Below are positions 18,566 to 27,260 of a stretch of DNA of 64,000 nucleotides, in pieces (position 1 is the first letter of the stretch; each line of letters starts with the position of its first letter). The position numbers and the translations under genes were made by a program. The DNA lies in the NCBI RefSeq assembly GCF_000971335.1, contig NZ_JZJL01000023.1, positions 1-64,000 on the forward strand, written 5' to 3'. Below the pieces are notes generated by a model. The model was not told the origin of the DNA, searched no databases, and saw nothing but the letters and a program-made list of their open reading frames with translations. The DNA is from Chromobacterium vaccinii (GTDB lineage: Bacteria; Pseudomonadota; Gammaproteobacteria; Burkholderiales; Chromobacteriaceae).

Positions 18566-19814
18566 CCATAGCCAACTGAAACACCTGGAAACCGTCATCG
18601 GCCAGATGACCCGCTTCGACCGCCCGGCCGACGCCGTGCTGTCCGCCTATTTCCGCGAGCACAACAAGCTGGGCAGCGCCGACCGCCACCTGATCGCCGA
18701 GACCGCGTTCGGCGCGTTGCGCCGCCTGATCCAGCTGCGCGCGCTGATCGCGCCGGAAAAGGCCACGCCGCGCCGCCTGGCGCTGGTGGCGCTGATGAAG
18801 TTCAACAAGCTGAACGTCAAGGAGCTGACCGAGGCCACCAGCGCCGGCGAGCGCGAATGGCTGGGCACGGTCAAGGGCAAGACGCTGGAAGACAGCCTGG
18901 AAATCCGCGCCGAGCTGCCGCAGTGGGTGATCGAGCGCCTGGGCGAGCAAACGCCGGAAGCGGTGGAGGCCCTGGGCCAGGGCCTGATGTCGATGGCGCC
19001 GCTGGATCTGCGCGTCAACACGCTGAAAATGAAGCGCGAGGAACTGCTGGACCGCCTGAACGCCGACGGCATCGCCTGCGAAGCCACGCCGTACTCGCCG
19101 CTGGGCATCCGCCTGAAAGACAAGCCGGCGCTGTCCAAGCACGAGCTGTTCAAGGCCGGCGCCTTCGAGGTGCAGGACGAAGGCAGCCAGCTCTTGGGTC
19201 TGATCACCGGCGCGCGCCGCGGCGAAATGGTGGTGGACTTCTGCGCCGGCGCCGGCGGCAAAACGCTGCTGCTGGGCGCGCAGATGTCATCCAGCGGCCG
19301 CCTGTACGCGTTTGATGTTTCTGAGAAGCGTCTGGCCAACTTCAAGCCGCGCCAGGCCCGCTCCGGCCTGTCCAACGTGCACCCGCAGCTGTTGGCGCAC
19401 GAGAACGACTCCAAGGTGAAGCGCCTGGCCGGCAAGGCCGACCGCGTGCTGGTGGACGCGCCCTGCTCCGGCCTGGGCACCCTGCGCCGCAACCCGGACC
19501 TGAAATTCCGCCAGAACCCGGACAGCGTGGCCGAGCTGAACGCCAAGCAGACATCCATCCTCGCCTCCGCCGCGCGGCTGGTGAAGAGCGGCGGCCGCCT
19601 GGTCTACGCCACCTGCAGTCTGCTGCCGCAGGAGAACCAGGCCATCGTCGAAGCCTTCCTGGCCGAGCACGCCGATTTCAGGCTGGTGAAGATGGACGAG
19701 GTGCTGGCCGAGCAGAAGATCCCGCTGCAATGCGGCGACTACCTGGAGCTGAAACCGCATCTGCATAACACCGACGGCTTCTTCGCCGCAGTCCTGGAAC
19801 GCAGCCAGGCCTAA
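18555..19814 (+). CDS. RsmB/NOP-family RNA cytosine methyltransferase
   Basis: A 419-residue SAM-dependent m5C methyltransferase. An N-terminal NusB-like helical region covers roughly residues 1-130. SAM motif I is VVDFCAGAGGKTLLLGAQM; the conserved Cys pair is in VDAPCSGLGTLRRNPDLK and YATCSLLPQENQ. This is the RsmB architecture (16S rRNA m5C967), but Neisseriales often have several paralogues, so the exact target is left open. The start overlaps the DUF3108 gene end. Confidence 0.9.
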   Translation: MHISHSQLKHLETVIGQMTRFDRPADAVLSAYFREHNKLGSADRHLIAETAFGALRRLIQLRALIAPEKATPRRLALVALMKFNKLNVKELTEATSAGEREWLGTVKGKTLEDSLEIRAELPQWVIERLGEQTPEAVEALGQGLMSMAPLDLRVNTLKMKREELLDRLNADGIACEATPYSPLGIRLKDKPALSKHELFKAGAFEVQDEGSQLLGLITGARRGEMVVDFCAGAGGKTLLLGAQMSSSGRLYAFDVSEKRLANFKPRQARSGLSNVHPQLLAHENDSKVKRLAGKADRVLVDAPCSGLGTLRRNPDLKFRQNPDSVAELNAKQTSILASAARLVKSGGRLVYATCSLLPQENQAIVEAFLAEHADFRLVKMDEVLAEQKIPLQCGDYLELKPHLHNTDGFFAAVLERSQA

Positions 19815-19952
19815 GCGAAACAAGGGCTCTGAACCGCGGCCCGCTTGCCCTGCGCAGGCGGGCCGCGCTCGTATTCGAGGCTCGTTCGGAGTACATTAGA
19901 CAAGAATGATTTTAAAACCGGCATTTCATGCCGCCCAGGAGCCGCCCGCCCG

Positions 19953-21320
19953 ATGCAGGACCACCTACCCCGCCGTTCCAGGCGCCAGCGCGTCAACCGC
20001 CGCCTGCGCTATCTCTACCTGTCCGCCGCGCAATGGCGGCGCCAGGTGCCGGTCTGGATCGCGGCCATCCTGATCGGCCTGGTGGCCTATGTCTTCGCCC
20101 AGGGCAGCCACTGGTCGCACGACCTGTTCTTCAAGGCCTACGACGCGTCGCCGTACTGGAGCCTGCTGATCACCCCGGCCGGCCTGGCGCTGGCGATCTG
20201 GATCATGCACCGCTTCTTCCCCAGCTCCGCCGGCGGCGGCATTCCGCAGTCCATCGCGGCGCTGGAGCCCGGCATGCACAAGCTGCGCGAATACTGCTTC
20301 ACGCTGAAAGCCGCCTTCGGCAAGGTGCTGCTGACCCTGATAGGCATCAGCTCCGGCGCCACCTTCGGCTACGAGGGGCCCATCGTCCAGGTGGGCGCGG
20401 CGATCAAGTACTCATTGAACCGCAAGGCCGCGCAGCGCCACGACGGCGCCGCCCGCAGCTTCATCCTGGCCGGCGCCGCCGCCGGCGTGGCCGCGGCCTT
20501 CAACGCGCCGCTGGCCGGCATCGTGTTCGCCATAGAGGAAATGGGCCGCACTTTCGACATGCGCGCCAGCTCCACCATCCTGCTGTCGGTGATCGTCGCC
20601 GGCCTCACCACTTTCGCCATCAACGGCAACTACAACTACTTCGGCATCGTCCACGTGGCGATGGACAGCAAGCAGGCCTGGCTGGCCATTCCCGTTTGCG
20701 GCGTCGTCGGCGGGCTGATCGGCGGGCTGGCCTGCCGCGTGCTGCTGACGCTGTCGCAACGGCTGCCCGGCCCGCTGCACGGCTGGCGCATCCGCTACCC
20801 GGTGCGCTTCGCCGCAGGCTGCGGCCTGGCGCTGGCCGTGATCGGCATCATCAGCCACGGCAGCACCTTCGGCACCGGCTACTTCCGCGCCCGCGACATC
20901 ATCGAGGGCCACGGCGCGGCGCTGCAGGACTACGGCGTGCTGAAGCTGATCAGCATGTTCGTCAGCCACATCAGCGCGGTGCCCGGCGGCATGTTCGCGC
21001 CGTCGCTGGCCGTCGGCGCCGGCTTCGGCCTGAACATGTCGCAACTGATGCCCTTCCTGCCGCAGGCCATGGTGGTGCTGCTAGGGATGGTGGGCTTCTT
21101 CGCCGGCATGACGCGCGCGCCGATGACCGGCTTCGTCATCGTGATGGAGATGACCGACACTTCGGGCATGATCATCCCGCTGATGGCCACCGCGCTGGTG
21201 GCGGCCTCGGTGTCGCGGCTGGTGACCCGGCGCGCGCTGTACGAGGGCCAGGTGCGGCTGTTCCTGCCGCAGTGGCAGACCAAGGCCGGCCAAATTGACC
21301 AGCCTGCCGCCCGCACGTAA
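19953..21320 (+). CDS. CLC-type chloride channel/antiporter
   Basis: A 455-residue inner-membrane protein with the CLC fold. The anion-selectivity motifs are visible as SSAGGGIPQ, GYEGPIVQ (carrying the gating glutamate) and GGMFAPSLAVG. The middle EGP context has Tyr where many members have Arg or Lys. No CBS domains follow, as in ClcA-type antiporters that exchange chloride for protons. The ATG at 19953 has AGGAG about 12 bases upstream. It is probably monocistronic; the spacer to the next gene contains no clear terminator. Confidence 0.9.
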   Translation: MQDHLPRRSRRQRVNRRLRYLYLSAAQWRRQVPVWIAAILIGLVAYVFAQGSHWSHDLFFKAYDASPYWSLLITPAGLALAIWIMHRFFPSSAGGGIPQSIAALEPGMHKLREYCFTLKAAFGKVLLTLIGISSGATFGYEGPIVQVGAAIKYSLNRKAAQRHDGAARSFILAGAAAGVAAAFNAPLAGIVFAIEEMGRTFDMRASSTILLSVIVAGLTTFAINGNYNYFGIVHVAMDSKQAWLAIPVCGVVGGLIGGLACRVLLTLSQRLPGPLHGWRIRYPVRFAAGCGLALAVIGIISHGSTFGTGYFRARDIIEGHGAALQDYGVLKLISMFVSHISAVPGGMFAPSLAVGAGFGLNMSQLMPFLPQAMVVLLGMVGFFAGMTRAPMTGFVIVMEMTDTSGMIIPLMATALVAASVSRLVTRRALYEGQVRLFLPQWQTKAGQIDQPAART

Positions 21321-21388
21321 AATAACTTATTGAAATGATCGGGTATTTCCGGCGGAAATAGCGCCGGCCAACAGCAAGGATTCAATAC

Positions 21389-21700
21389 ATGTCGATTCAA
21401 CAAGATATCCAGCAGACCGTCGCCGACAACTCGGTGGTGCTGTTCATGAAGGGTTCCGCCCAGTTCCCGCAGTGCGGCTTCTCCTCGCGCGCGGTGCAGA
21501 TCCTGAAGGCCTGTGGCGTGGAAAACTTCCTGACCGTGGACGTGCTGCGCGATCCCGACATCCGCCAGGGCGTCAAGGATTTCTCCAACTGGCCGACCAT
21601 CCCCCAGCTGTACGTGAAGGGCGAATTCGTCGGCGGTTCGGACATCATGTACGAGATGTTCCAGAACGGCGAACTGCAGGACCTGCTGAAAGACCTGTAA
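21389..21700 (+). CDS. grxD: Monothiol glutaredoxin (Grx4 type)
   Basis: A 103-residue monothiol glutaredoxin with the active-site CGFS (about residues 30-33), the glutathione-binding [19 protein letters not shown] and the usual N-terminal helix. This family binds a 2Fe-2S cluster with glutathione and delivers it to iron-sulfur proteins. ATG at 21389; a GC-rich terminator follows. Confidence 0.96.
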   Translation: MSIQQDIQQTVADNSVVLFMKGSAQFPQCGFSSRAVQILKACGVENFLTVDVLRDPDIRQGVKDFSNWPTIPQLYVKGEFVGGSDIMYEMFQNGELQDLLKDL

Positions 21701-21713
21701 GCTTTTCCAGCAG

Positions 21714-21733
21714 CCCGGCCCTGGCCGGGTTTT
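21714..21733 (+). terminator. Terminator after grxD
   Basis: CCCGGC pairs with GCCGGG around a tiny loop, followed by TTTT. It separates grxD from the upp leader. Confidence 0.7.
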
Positions 21734-21780
21734 GCGTTTTGGAGGCCATCCGCGTTAGAATGATGCCCCATACCATCCAC

Positions 21781-21798
21781 GGCAGCCTTGCGGCTGCC
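21781..21798 (+). promoter_or_regulatory. First hairpin of upp leader
   Basis: GGCAGCC TTGC GGCTGCC is a perfect seven-base stem about 70 bases upstream of the upp start. It precedes a terminator-like hairpin, so the two could form a leader pair. Confidence 0.45.
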
Positions 21799-21814
21799 GC
21801 TGTCATATGTATTG

Positions 21815-21848
21815 AAAGCTGTTTGCCGCGCCCGGCAAGCAGCTTTTT
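21815..21848 (+). terminator. Terminator-like hairpin in upp leader
   Basis: AAAGCTG and TTGCCG pair with CGGCAA and CAGCTTT around a four-base loop (one internal mismatch), followed directly by further T residues. The structure ends about 20 bases before the upp start codon, where a terminator would block upp. It may be an attenuator or, if upp has its own promoter downstream, a barrier to read-through. Confidence 0.55.
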
Positions 21849-21868
21849 GCCAAGGTAGGGAGCCGAAA

Positions 21869-22501
21869 TTGAACATCACCATCGTTGATCATCCGCTGGT
21901 ACAGCACAAGCTGGGCCTGTTGCGCGAAGCCGATACCAGCACCATGAAGTTCCGCCAGCTGACCCAGGAACTGGCCCGCCTGCTCGCCTACGAAGCCACC
22001 CGCGACTTCGAGCTGGAAGCCGTCACCATCGACGGCTGGTGCGGCAAGATCGACGTCAAGCAGATCAAGGGCAAGAAAGTCACCGTGGTCCCCATCCTGC
22101 GCGCCGGCATCGGCATGCTGGACGGCGTGCTTGACCTGGTGCCCTCGGCCAAGATCAGCGTGGTGGGCCTGGCCCGCAACGAGGAGACGCTGGAGCCGGT
22201 GTCCTACTTTGAAAAATTCGTCGGCAACCTGGACGAGCGCATCGCCATCATCATCGACCCGATGCTGGCCACCGGCGGCTCGCTGATCGCCACCATCGAC
22301 CTTCTGAAGCGCAATGGCTGCAAAACCATCAAAGCCGTGGTGATGGTGGCCGCGCCGGAAGGCGTGAAGATCGTCAACGACGCCCACCCGGACGTGCAGC
22401 TCTACGCCGCCTCGCTGGACAGCCACCTGAACGAGCACGGCTACATCATCCCCGGCCTCGGCGACGCCGGCGACAAGATCTTCGGCACCAAGCAGGCCTG
22501 A
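21869..22501 (+). CDS. upp: Uracil phosphoribosyltransferase
   Basis: A 210-residue enzyme that salvages uracil to UMP using [23 protein letters not shown] is the PRPP-binding loop, [13 protein letters not shown] a second conserved segment, and [19 protein letters not shown] the uracil-binding C-terminus. Alignment with known Upp proteins places the start at TTG 21869 ([15 protein letters not shown]), with GTAGGGAG upstream. It works with UraA encoded 0.8 kb downstream. The leader contains a terminator-like hairpin. Confidence 0.97.
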   Translation: MNITIVDHPLVQHKLGLLREADTSTMKFRQLTQELARLLAYEATRDFELEAVTIDGWCGKIDVKQIKGKKVTVVPILRAGIGMLDGVLDLVPSAKISVVGLARNEETLEPVSYFEKFVGNLDERIAIIIDPMLATGGSLIATIDLLKRNGCKTIKAVVMVAAPEGVKIVNDAHPDVQLYAASLDSHLNEHGYIIPGLGDAGDKIFGTKQA

Positions 22502-22519
22502 GCGCCATGCATCCCGATC

Positions 22520-22554
22520 AGCCGCCCGTTGCTCCCGCAGCCGGCGGCTTTTTT
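22520..22554 (+). terminator. Terminator after upp
   Basis: AGCCGCC pairs with GGCGGCT at 22543-22549 across a 16-base loop, and the stem runs into a T-tract. It lies just downstream of the upp stop. Confidence 0.6.
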
Positions 22555-22575
22555 GCAAGCCCGCAAGGATGAAGG

Positions 22576-23226
22576 ATGAACGTCATGGATGACCGCTACG
22601 CCGCGATAGACGCTGACTTCCTCGCCCGCTTCCCGGGCGGCTTCCAGGACCCGGACTGGCAGACGCTGGCGCGCAGGCACAAGAGCTACGCCAAGGCCGA
22701 GGCGCTGTGCCAGAGCGAGCTGGCCCGCGACAAGCTGGACGCGGCGCTCGCCAGCGGCAAGCTGGCGGATACCACGCACGCCTGCCGCCAGATCGTCTCG
22801 CTGGCCACCACGGTCAGCACCTTCGAGAAAATCGCCTTCCGCAACTACATGGACAACCGCGACCTGAACCTGCCCTTCATCCAGGCCTTGCGCGATGTGC
22901 TGCACGATTTCGGCCCGGACAGCTTCGCCGCCTATGTGGACACGCTGGCGATGGCGCGGATGGACCCCAAGGCCAATGCCGCCAAGTGGCCGATCGTCAG
23001 CTGTTTTCTGGCCTGCTTCGATCCGCAGCTGCACGTCTGCGTCAAGCCGACAACGGTGAAGAAAGTGGCGGCGCGGCTGGGCGTGGACATCCATTACCAA
23101 GCCAAGCCCAACTACGAATGCTATCAAGCGGTACAGCGGATGGTGCTGGATTTCCGCAGCCGCAGCATGGTGGCCGCCGATGTGGACAACACGCTGGCGC
23201 AGGCGGTGATGTATTGCGCCGTGTGA
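22576..23226 (+). CDS. Conserved hypothetical protein between upp and uraA
   Basis: A 216-residue, probably soluble protein without signal peptide or membrane helices. The sequence is rich in short helices (DTTHACRQIVSLATTVSTFEKIAFRNYMDN; PNYECYQAVQRMVLDF) and contains cysteines near residues 140-180. I do not recognise a named family. GAAGG precedes the ATG at 22576. Its place between upp and uraA may be coincidental; a terminator separates it from upp and 34 bases separate it from uraA. Confidence 0.7.
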   Translation: MNVMDDRYAAIDADFLARFPGGFQDPDWQTLARRHKSYAKAEALCQSELARDKLDAALASGKLADTTHACRQIVSLATTVSTFEKIAFRNYMDNRDLNLPFIQALRDVLHDFGPDSFAAYVDTLAMARMDPKANAAKWPIVSCFLACFDPQLHVCVKPTTVKKVAARLGVDIHYQAKPNYECYQAVQRMVLDFRSRSMVAADVDNTLAQAVMYCAV

Positions 23227-23260
23227 AGCCGACAAGATTACAAAACGAAAACAAGGAAGA

Positions 23261-24508
23261 ATGATGATGCAACAACTCAAGCTGGCGGTGTCCGGCGCCC
23301 AGATCCTGTTCGTCGCCTTCGGCGCGCTGGTTCTGGTGCCGCTGCTCACCGGCCTGAATCCGGCGATGGCGCTGCTCGGCGCCGGCCTCGGCACCCTGCT
23401 GTTCCAGGCCTGCACCGGCCGCCAGGTGCCGATTTTCCTCGGTTCCTCCTTCGCCTTCATCGGCCCCATCATCTACTCCATCCATACCTGGGGCCAGGGC
23501 GCGACCATGTTCGGCCTGTTCGCCGCCGGCTTCATGTACTTCGTGTTCGCCGCGGTGGTGCGCTGGCGCGGCATGGCGCTGGTCAACAAGCTGCTGCCGC
23601 CGGTGGTGATCGGCCCGGTGATCATGATCATCGGCCTGTCGGTCGCCACCGCAGCCTCCGGCATGGCGATGGGCCAGGCCGGCGGCAAACAGGTGCTGCC
23701 GTATGAAACCTCGCTGCTGCTGGCGGCCATCTCGCTGGCCACCACCATCGTGGTATCCATCTACGCCCGCGGCATGTTCAAGCTGGTGCCGATTCTGGCC
23801 GGCGTCGTCGTCGGCTACATCGCCGCCGCCTTCCTCGGCGCGGTGGACTTCGCCAAGCTGGCCGCCGCGCCGTGGTTCGCCGCGCCCGCCTTCCACAGCC
23901 CGGAAGTCAACTGGGCGGCGGCGGCCTTCATGCTGCCGGTGGCCATCGCCCCGGCCATCGAGCACATCGGCGGCGTGATGGCCATCGGTGGCGTCACCGG
24001 CAAGGACTACACCCGCAGCCCTGGCCTGCACCGCACGCTGGCCGGCGACGGCCTGGGCGTGTGCGTGGCCGGCCTGATCGGCGGCCCGCCGGTGACCACC
24101 TACGCCGAAGTGACCGGCGCGGTGATGATCACCCGCAACTTCAACCCGGTGACCATGACCTGGGCGGCGGTGTTCGCCATCTGCATGGCCTTCTTCGGCA
24201 AGTTCAACGCGCTGCTGCAGTCCATCCCGATGCCGGTGATGGGCGGCATCATGGTGCTCTTGTTCGGCACCATCGCCTCCATCGGCCTGAAGACGCTGAT
24301 CGAGGCCAAGGTGGACCTGATGGAGCCGCGCAACCTGGTGATCATCTCGGTGGTTCTGACCGCCGGCATCGGCGGCCTGACGCTGAAACTGGGCGACTTC
24401 GCGCTGGCCGGCGTCGGCCTGTGCTCGCTGCTGGCCATCATCCTGAACCTGATTTTGCCGCGCCAGGCGGCCAGCCACGACGGCATCGTCGAAGGGCAAG
24501 ACATCTAG
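23261..24508 (+). CDS. uraA: Uracil:H+ symporter
   Basis: A 415-residue nucleobase-ascorbate-type (NCS2) permease with about 14 hydrophobic segments. VPIFLGSSFAFIGPI, AIEHIGGVMAIGG and GGPPVTTYAEVTGAVMITR are the UraA signature regions, with the substrate-binding Glu in AIAPAIEHIG. It imports uracil for Upp. Three consecutive ATG codons start at 23261 behind AAGGA; the second or third may be the true start. Confidence 0.93.
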   Translation: MMMQQLKLAVSGAQILFVAFGALVLVPLLTGLNPAMALLGAGLGTLLFQACTGRQVPIFLGSSFAFIGPIIYSIHTWGQGATMFGLFAAGFMYFVFAAVVRWRGMALVNKLLPPVVIGPVIMIIGLSVATAASGMAMGQAGGKQVLPYETSLLLAAISLATTIVVSIYARGMFKLVPILAGVVVGYIAAAFLGAVDFAKLAAAPWFAAPAFHSPEVNWAAAAFMLPVAIAPAIEHIGGVMAIGGVTGKDYTRSPGLHRTLAGDGLGVCVAGLIGGPPVTTYAEVTGAVMITRNFNPVTMTWAAVFAICMAFFGKFNALLQSIPMPVMGGIMVLLFGTIASIGLKTLIEAKVDLMEPRNLVIISVVLTAGIGGLTLKLGDFALAGVGLCSLLAIILNLILPRQAASHDGIVEGQDI

Positions 24509-24724
24509 CGCAGTCTCAACACATCAACATAAACTATTGGATTTAAAAATCTTTCACAACTGATCACACGTCAAAGTGTCTGACAAGGTCTACACTGCAA
24601 ATCAGCGTCGCGGCCTCATGCCGCGGCGCGGTAGACCGTAGCCAAACTGCTGCCCAAACCAGCCTCACCTGCCCACAGCGGCTTGACGCGGCCTGATTCC
24701 AAGCCAAGAACAAGGAAGAAAGCC

Positions 24725-24898
24725 ATGTTGAAAACCCTCGTTGTCACCGCTCTCGCGCTTTTGACGCTTTCCGGCTCCGTGATGGCCGGCGATGGCCTGT
24801 CCGTGATGTGGGCGATGCGCGGCAGGATGGACGCCCAGCTGCACGGCCAGCCCGCGCCGATGATTCCGCAGAACAATTCCATCCCGTCCAACAGCTGA
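24725..24898 (+). CDS. Tiny secreted protein, paralogue 1
   Basis: A 57-residue protein. MLKTLVVTALALLTLSGSVMA is a Sec signal peptide; the mature peptide of about 36 residues begins GDGLSVMWAMRGRMDAQLHG and ends Pro/Asn/Ser-rich. A second protein at 26010-26177 shares the order of signal peptide, acidic start, A-M-R-x-R-M-D-A-Q-L-x-G-Q core and Gln/Pro-rich tail, so the pair is a small family. The two flank a LysR gene. The ATG at 24725 follows AAGGAA. Function is unknown; a periplasmic or exported peptide role is inferred. Confidence 0.75.
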   Translation: MLKTLVVTALALLTLSGSVMAGDGLSVMWAMRGRMDAQLHGQPAPMIPQNNSIPSNS

Positions 24899-24932
24899 TC
24901 GCAGTCCCGCCGCCGGCCCGCCGGCGGCATCC

Positions 24933-25838
24933 TCAAACGTACAGCTCGCCCCGCTCCACCGCCAGCTCCAAGCGCTGGATGAACCACTGCATCGCCCGCC
25001 CCGGCTGTTCCTGCTTCCAGGCGAAGCACATCGGCGGGAAGCTTCCGTTTTCCTCCTCGGTTTTTTCCACCAGCTCGCCGCTGTCCAGATGGGCTCGCAC
25101 GTGCGAACGCGGCAGGTGGCCGGTGCCCAGTCCCGCGACGATGGCCTTCAGTTTGGCCTGGCTGCTGTGCACCGTCAGCACCTGCTGTCCTTCCAGCAGC
25201 CCGCCGGTCCGCGCCGGCAAGCGGCGCGAGGTATCGCCCACCGCCACTGCCCGATAGCGCCTCAGCGCGTGCGGCGGCACCGGCTCCGGCTCCGCGGCCA
25301 GCGGATGGCCGGCCGCGGCCACCAGCACGAAATCGTAGTCGCCGATATTGCGGGTGAAGTAGTCGCCGGGCGGCGGCTGGTTGGGCGCGCCTATCACCAG
25401 GTCGGCGCGGTCGTCGTACAACGCGTCCCAGATGCCGCCGAAGCTTTCGCGGATGAAATGCAGGCGGGTGTCGGACTGCAGCCGGTCGAAATCGACGATG
25501 GACGGCAGCAGCTGCTCGAAGCCGATCAAGTCGCCCACCACGATGCGCAGCCGGTCCTCCCAGCCCTGTGCCTGCTTGCTGACCCTGAGTTCCAGTTGGC
25601 GCGCCGCATCCAGCAGGTGGCGGCCGTCCTTCAGCAGCCGCTCGCCGGCCGGCGTCAGCCGCGCCCTATGGCCGCTGCGGTCGTAAATGGCCACGCCCAG
25701 GCCCTGCTCCAGCTTCTGCACGGTGTACGTCAGCGCCGACGGCACTTTGAACAACGCCTCGGCCGCCGCGGCGAAGCTGCCGTGCTGTTCGATCGCATCC
25801 AGCACCTGGATCGCTTCCAGAGTCAGTTTCATTGCCAT
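24933..25838 (-). CDS. LysR-family transcriptional regulator
   Basis: A 301-residue LysR-type regulator. The N-terminal winged helix-turn-helix reads GSFAAAAEALFKVPSALTYTVQKLEQGLG (about residues 20-48), then a linker helix and a periplasmic-binding-protein-like effector domain (RADLVIGAPNQPP, LVAAAGHPLA, GLGTGHLP). The target and effector are unknown. It is convergent with the first tiny secreted protein gene and divergent from the second, whose promoter region contains two short palindromes. Regulation of that gene is plausible. Confidence 0.88.
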   Translation of the reverse strand: MAMKLTLEAIQVLDAIEQHGSFAAAAEALFKVPSALTYTVQKLEQGLGVAIYDRSGHRARLTPAGERLLKDGRHLLDAARQLELRVSKQAQGWEDRLRIVVGDLIGFEQLLPSIVDFDRLQSDTRLHFIRESFGGIWDALYDDRADLVIGAPNQPPPGDYFTRNIGDYDFVLVAAAGHPLAAEPEPVPPHALRRYRAVAVGDTSRRLPARTGGLLEGQQVLTVHSSQAKLKAIVAGLGTGHLPRSHVRAHLDSGELVEKTEEENGSFPPMCFAWKQEQPGRAMQWFIQRLELAVERGELYV

Positions 25839-25844
25839 ACCTGA

Positions 25845-25869
25845 TTCAATTTTTTTGAACGTATTGTTC
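25845..25869. promoter_or_regulatory. Two palindromes upstream of LysR gene
   Basis: TTCAA-T5-TTGAA (25845-25859) and GAAC-gtatt-GTTC (25857-25869) lie back to back immediately upstream of the lysR start, in the spacer shared with the divergent tiny secreted protein gene. LysR proteins bind such interrupted dyads. Assignment to this regulator is inference. Confidence 0.4.
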
Positions 25870-26009
25870 GGTTCTTTCCGATTTTATCGCAGAGATGTCC
25901 GTCCTAGAATGGGATCCGTAACAAGAAGCCAGCGATACTCGAAATAAGACATCAATATTTTTGATGCATAAGCGAAAGCTGGCAATCCACACACTGAAAG
26001 GAAACCACC

Positions 26010-26177
26010 ATGCTGAAGCAAACCGCCATCGCCGCCCTGTCCCTGATCCTGCTGTCCGGCGCCGCCATCGCCGGCGAAGGCAACGACAATATGAAAGCCA
26101 TGCGCGACCGCATGGATGCCCAGCTGCAAGGCCAGTCCCAACAGCAAGTGCAGCAACAGGCTCCGGCCCAGAAGTAA
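26010..26177 (+). CDS. Tiny secreted protein, paralogue 2
   Basis: A 55-residue protein. A signal peptide (MLKQTAIAALSLILLSGAAIA) is followed by a mature peptide beginning GEGNDNMKAMRDRMDAQLQG with a Gln-rich tail. It is a clear paralogue of the 57-residue protein at 24725, with the core A-M-R-x-R-M-D-A-Q-L-x-G-Q conserved. GAAAGGAAACC precedes the ATG and a strong terminator follows, so it is a free-standing transcription unit divergent from the LysR gene. Function is unknown. Confidence 0.75.
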   Translation: MLKQTAIAALSLILLSGAAIAGEGNDNMKAMRDRMDAQLQGQSQQQVQQQAPAQK

Positions 26178-26195
26178 TCGCCGCCTGCCGGCAAG

Positions 26196-26237
26196 AAAAA
26201 AACGCCGCGGACCTTCTGGTCCACGGCGCTTTTTTTA
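26196..26237. terminator. Bidirectional terminator
   Basis: AACGCCG and GGACC pair with GGTCC and CGGCG around TTCT, flanked by an A-run on the left and seven T residues on the right. It can end both the tiny secreted protein transcript and the convergent acetyltransferase operon. Confidence 0.85.
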
Positions 26238-26244
26238 TTTCAGC

Positions 26245-26754
26245 TCAGGTTCGGTCGCCTCGTAAGCGCCCCATCAGCAAGGCATCGTGGTAGGCGCCGT
26301 TGCGGAACGAGTGCGCGCGCAACCGCCCCTCCTCGACAAAGCCGAAACGGCGGTACAAGGCCTGCGCCGCCAGGTTGTCGGGATAGACCGTCAATTCGAC
26401 CCGCTCGAAGCCTATCCAGTTGTCGGCCAGGTCGAGCAAAGCCGCCATCAGCAGCTTGCCGACGCCGCGCCCCTGCCAGCCGCGGTGAACGACGATGCCG
26501 AGGCCGGCGATATGCGACAGACGCTCATCATCGAGACGCCACAACCCGGCGCTGCCGACCATCTTGTCCCCGTCCGCTTCGCAAACCAGTTGATAGCGGC
26601 CGGCTCGCAGCAGGCCATCCATTCTCGCCCCCAGCTTCCACTCCGATGGATAGGGCAGTTGCAGCGTATTGCCGTAGACGCTGGCGTCTCCGTAAAGCTC
26701 GCTCAGGTCCGCCGCGTCGCCTGGCTCCAGGTGGCGGATTCGGAATTCGCTCAT
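26245..26754 (-). CDS. YhhY-like GNAT acetyltransferase, third of tandem
   Basis: A 169-residue Gcn5-related N-acetyltransferase. The acetyl-CoA-binding loop is HRGWQGRGVGKLLMAALL (about residues 90-107), and RVELTVYPDNLAAQALYRRFGFVEEG is the C-terminal GNAT signature. The N-terminal VYGNTLQLPYPSEW recalls YhhY, an acetyltransferase of hydrophobic amino acids and analogues. It overlaps the previous gene by four bases (ATGA). It appears to be one of three copies from tandem duplication; the exact substrate is unknown. Confidence 0.88.
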   Translation of the reverse strand: MSEFRIRHLEPGDAADLSELYGDASVYGNTLQLPYPSEWKLGARMDGLLRAGRYQLVCEADGDKMVGSAGLWRLDDERLSHIAGLGIVVHRGWQGRGVGKLLMAALLDLADNWIGFERVELTVYPDNLAAQALYRRFGFVEEGRLRAHSFRNGAYHDALLMGRLRGDRT

Positions 26755-27260
26755 CGCTCCCCCTCCCCTCGCAAGCGCGCCATCGCCAACACGTCGTGGT
26801 AGGCGCCGTCGCGCAGCGCGTAGGCGCGCATCCTGGCTTCCTCGACGAAGCCGAACTTGCGGTACAGACGCTGGGCGCGGGCATTGTCGGAAAACACCGT
26901 CAGCTCGACGCGGCGCAGGCCCAGCCAGTCGTCGGCCTGCTCCAGCGCCGCCGCCATCAGCAACGAGCCTATGCCCTGGCCATGCAGGCCGGCGTCGACG
27001 CCTATGCCCAGCTCCGCCGCGCGCAGCCGGCGCTCGCGGCCCGACGGTATCAATCCGGCCCAGCCCCGCGCCCGGCCGTCGCCGTCGACCGCCACCAGCA
27101 CGACCCTGCCATGCTCGTTTTTCTGCAGCCACTCGCGCCGCTTGCTCCAGGATGGCCAAGGCAGGCCCAACAGGGTGCCGAACACGGCGGGATCGCCGAA
27201 CATCGCGTTCAAGGCCTCGGCGTCGGACGGTTCCGCATGGCGGATTCGATAGCCGTTCAT
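26751..27260 (-). CDS. YhhY-like GNAT acetyltransferase, second of tandem
   Basis: A 169-residue GNAT protein with DAGLHGQGIGSLLMAAALEQADDW as the acetyl-CoA loop and RRVELTVFSDNARAQRLYRKFGFVEEA as the terminal signature. It is more diverged than its neighbours in the substrate-facing N-terminal half (LLGLPWPSWSKRREWLQK instead of TLQLP-P), suggesting a different substrate. ATG at 27260 overlaps the stop of the first copy, and its own stop overlaps the start of the third. Confidence 0.88.
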   Translation of the reverse strand: MNGYRIRHAEPSDAEALNAMFGDPAVFGTLLGLPWPSWSKRREWLQKNEHGRVVLVAVDGDGRARGWAGLIPSGRERRLRAAELGIGVDAGLHGQGIGSLLMAAALEQADDWLGLRRVELTVFSDNARAQRLYRKFGFVEEARMRAYALRDGAYHDVLAMARLRGEGER

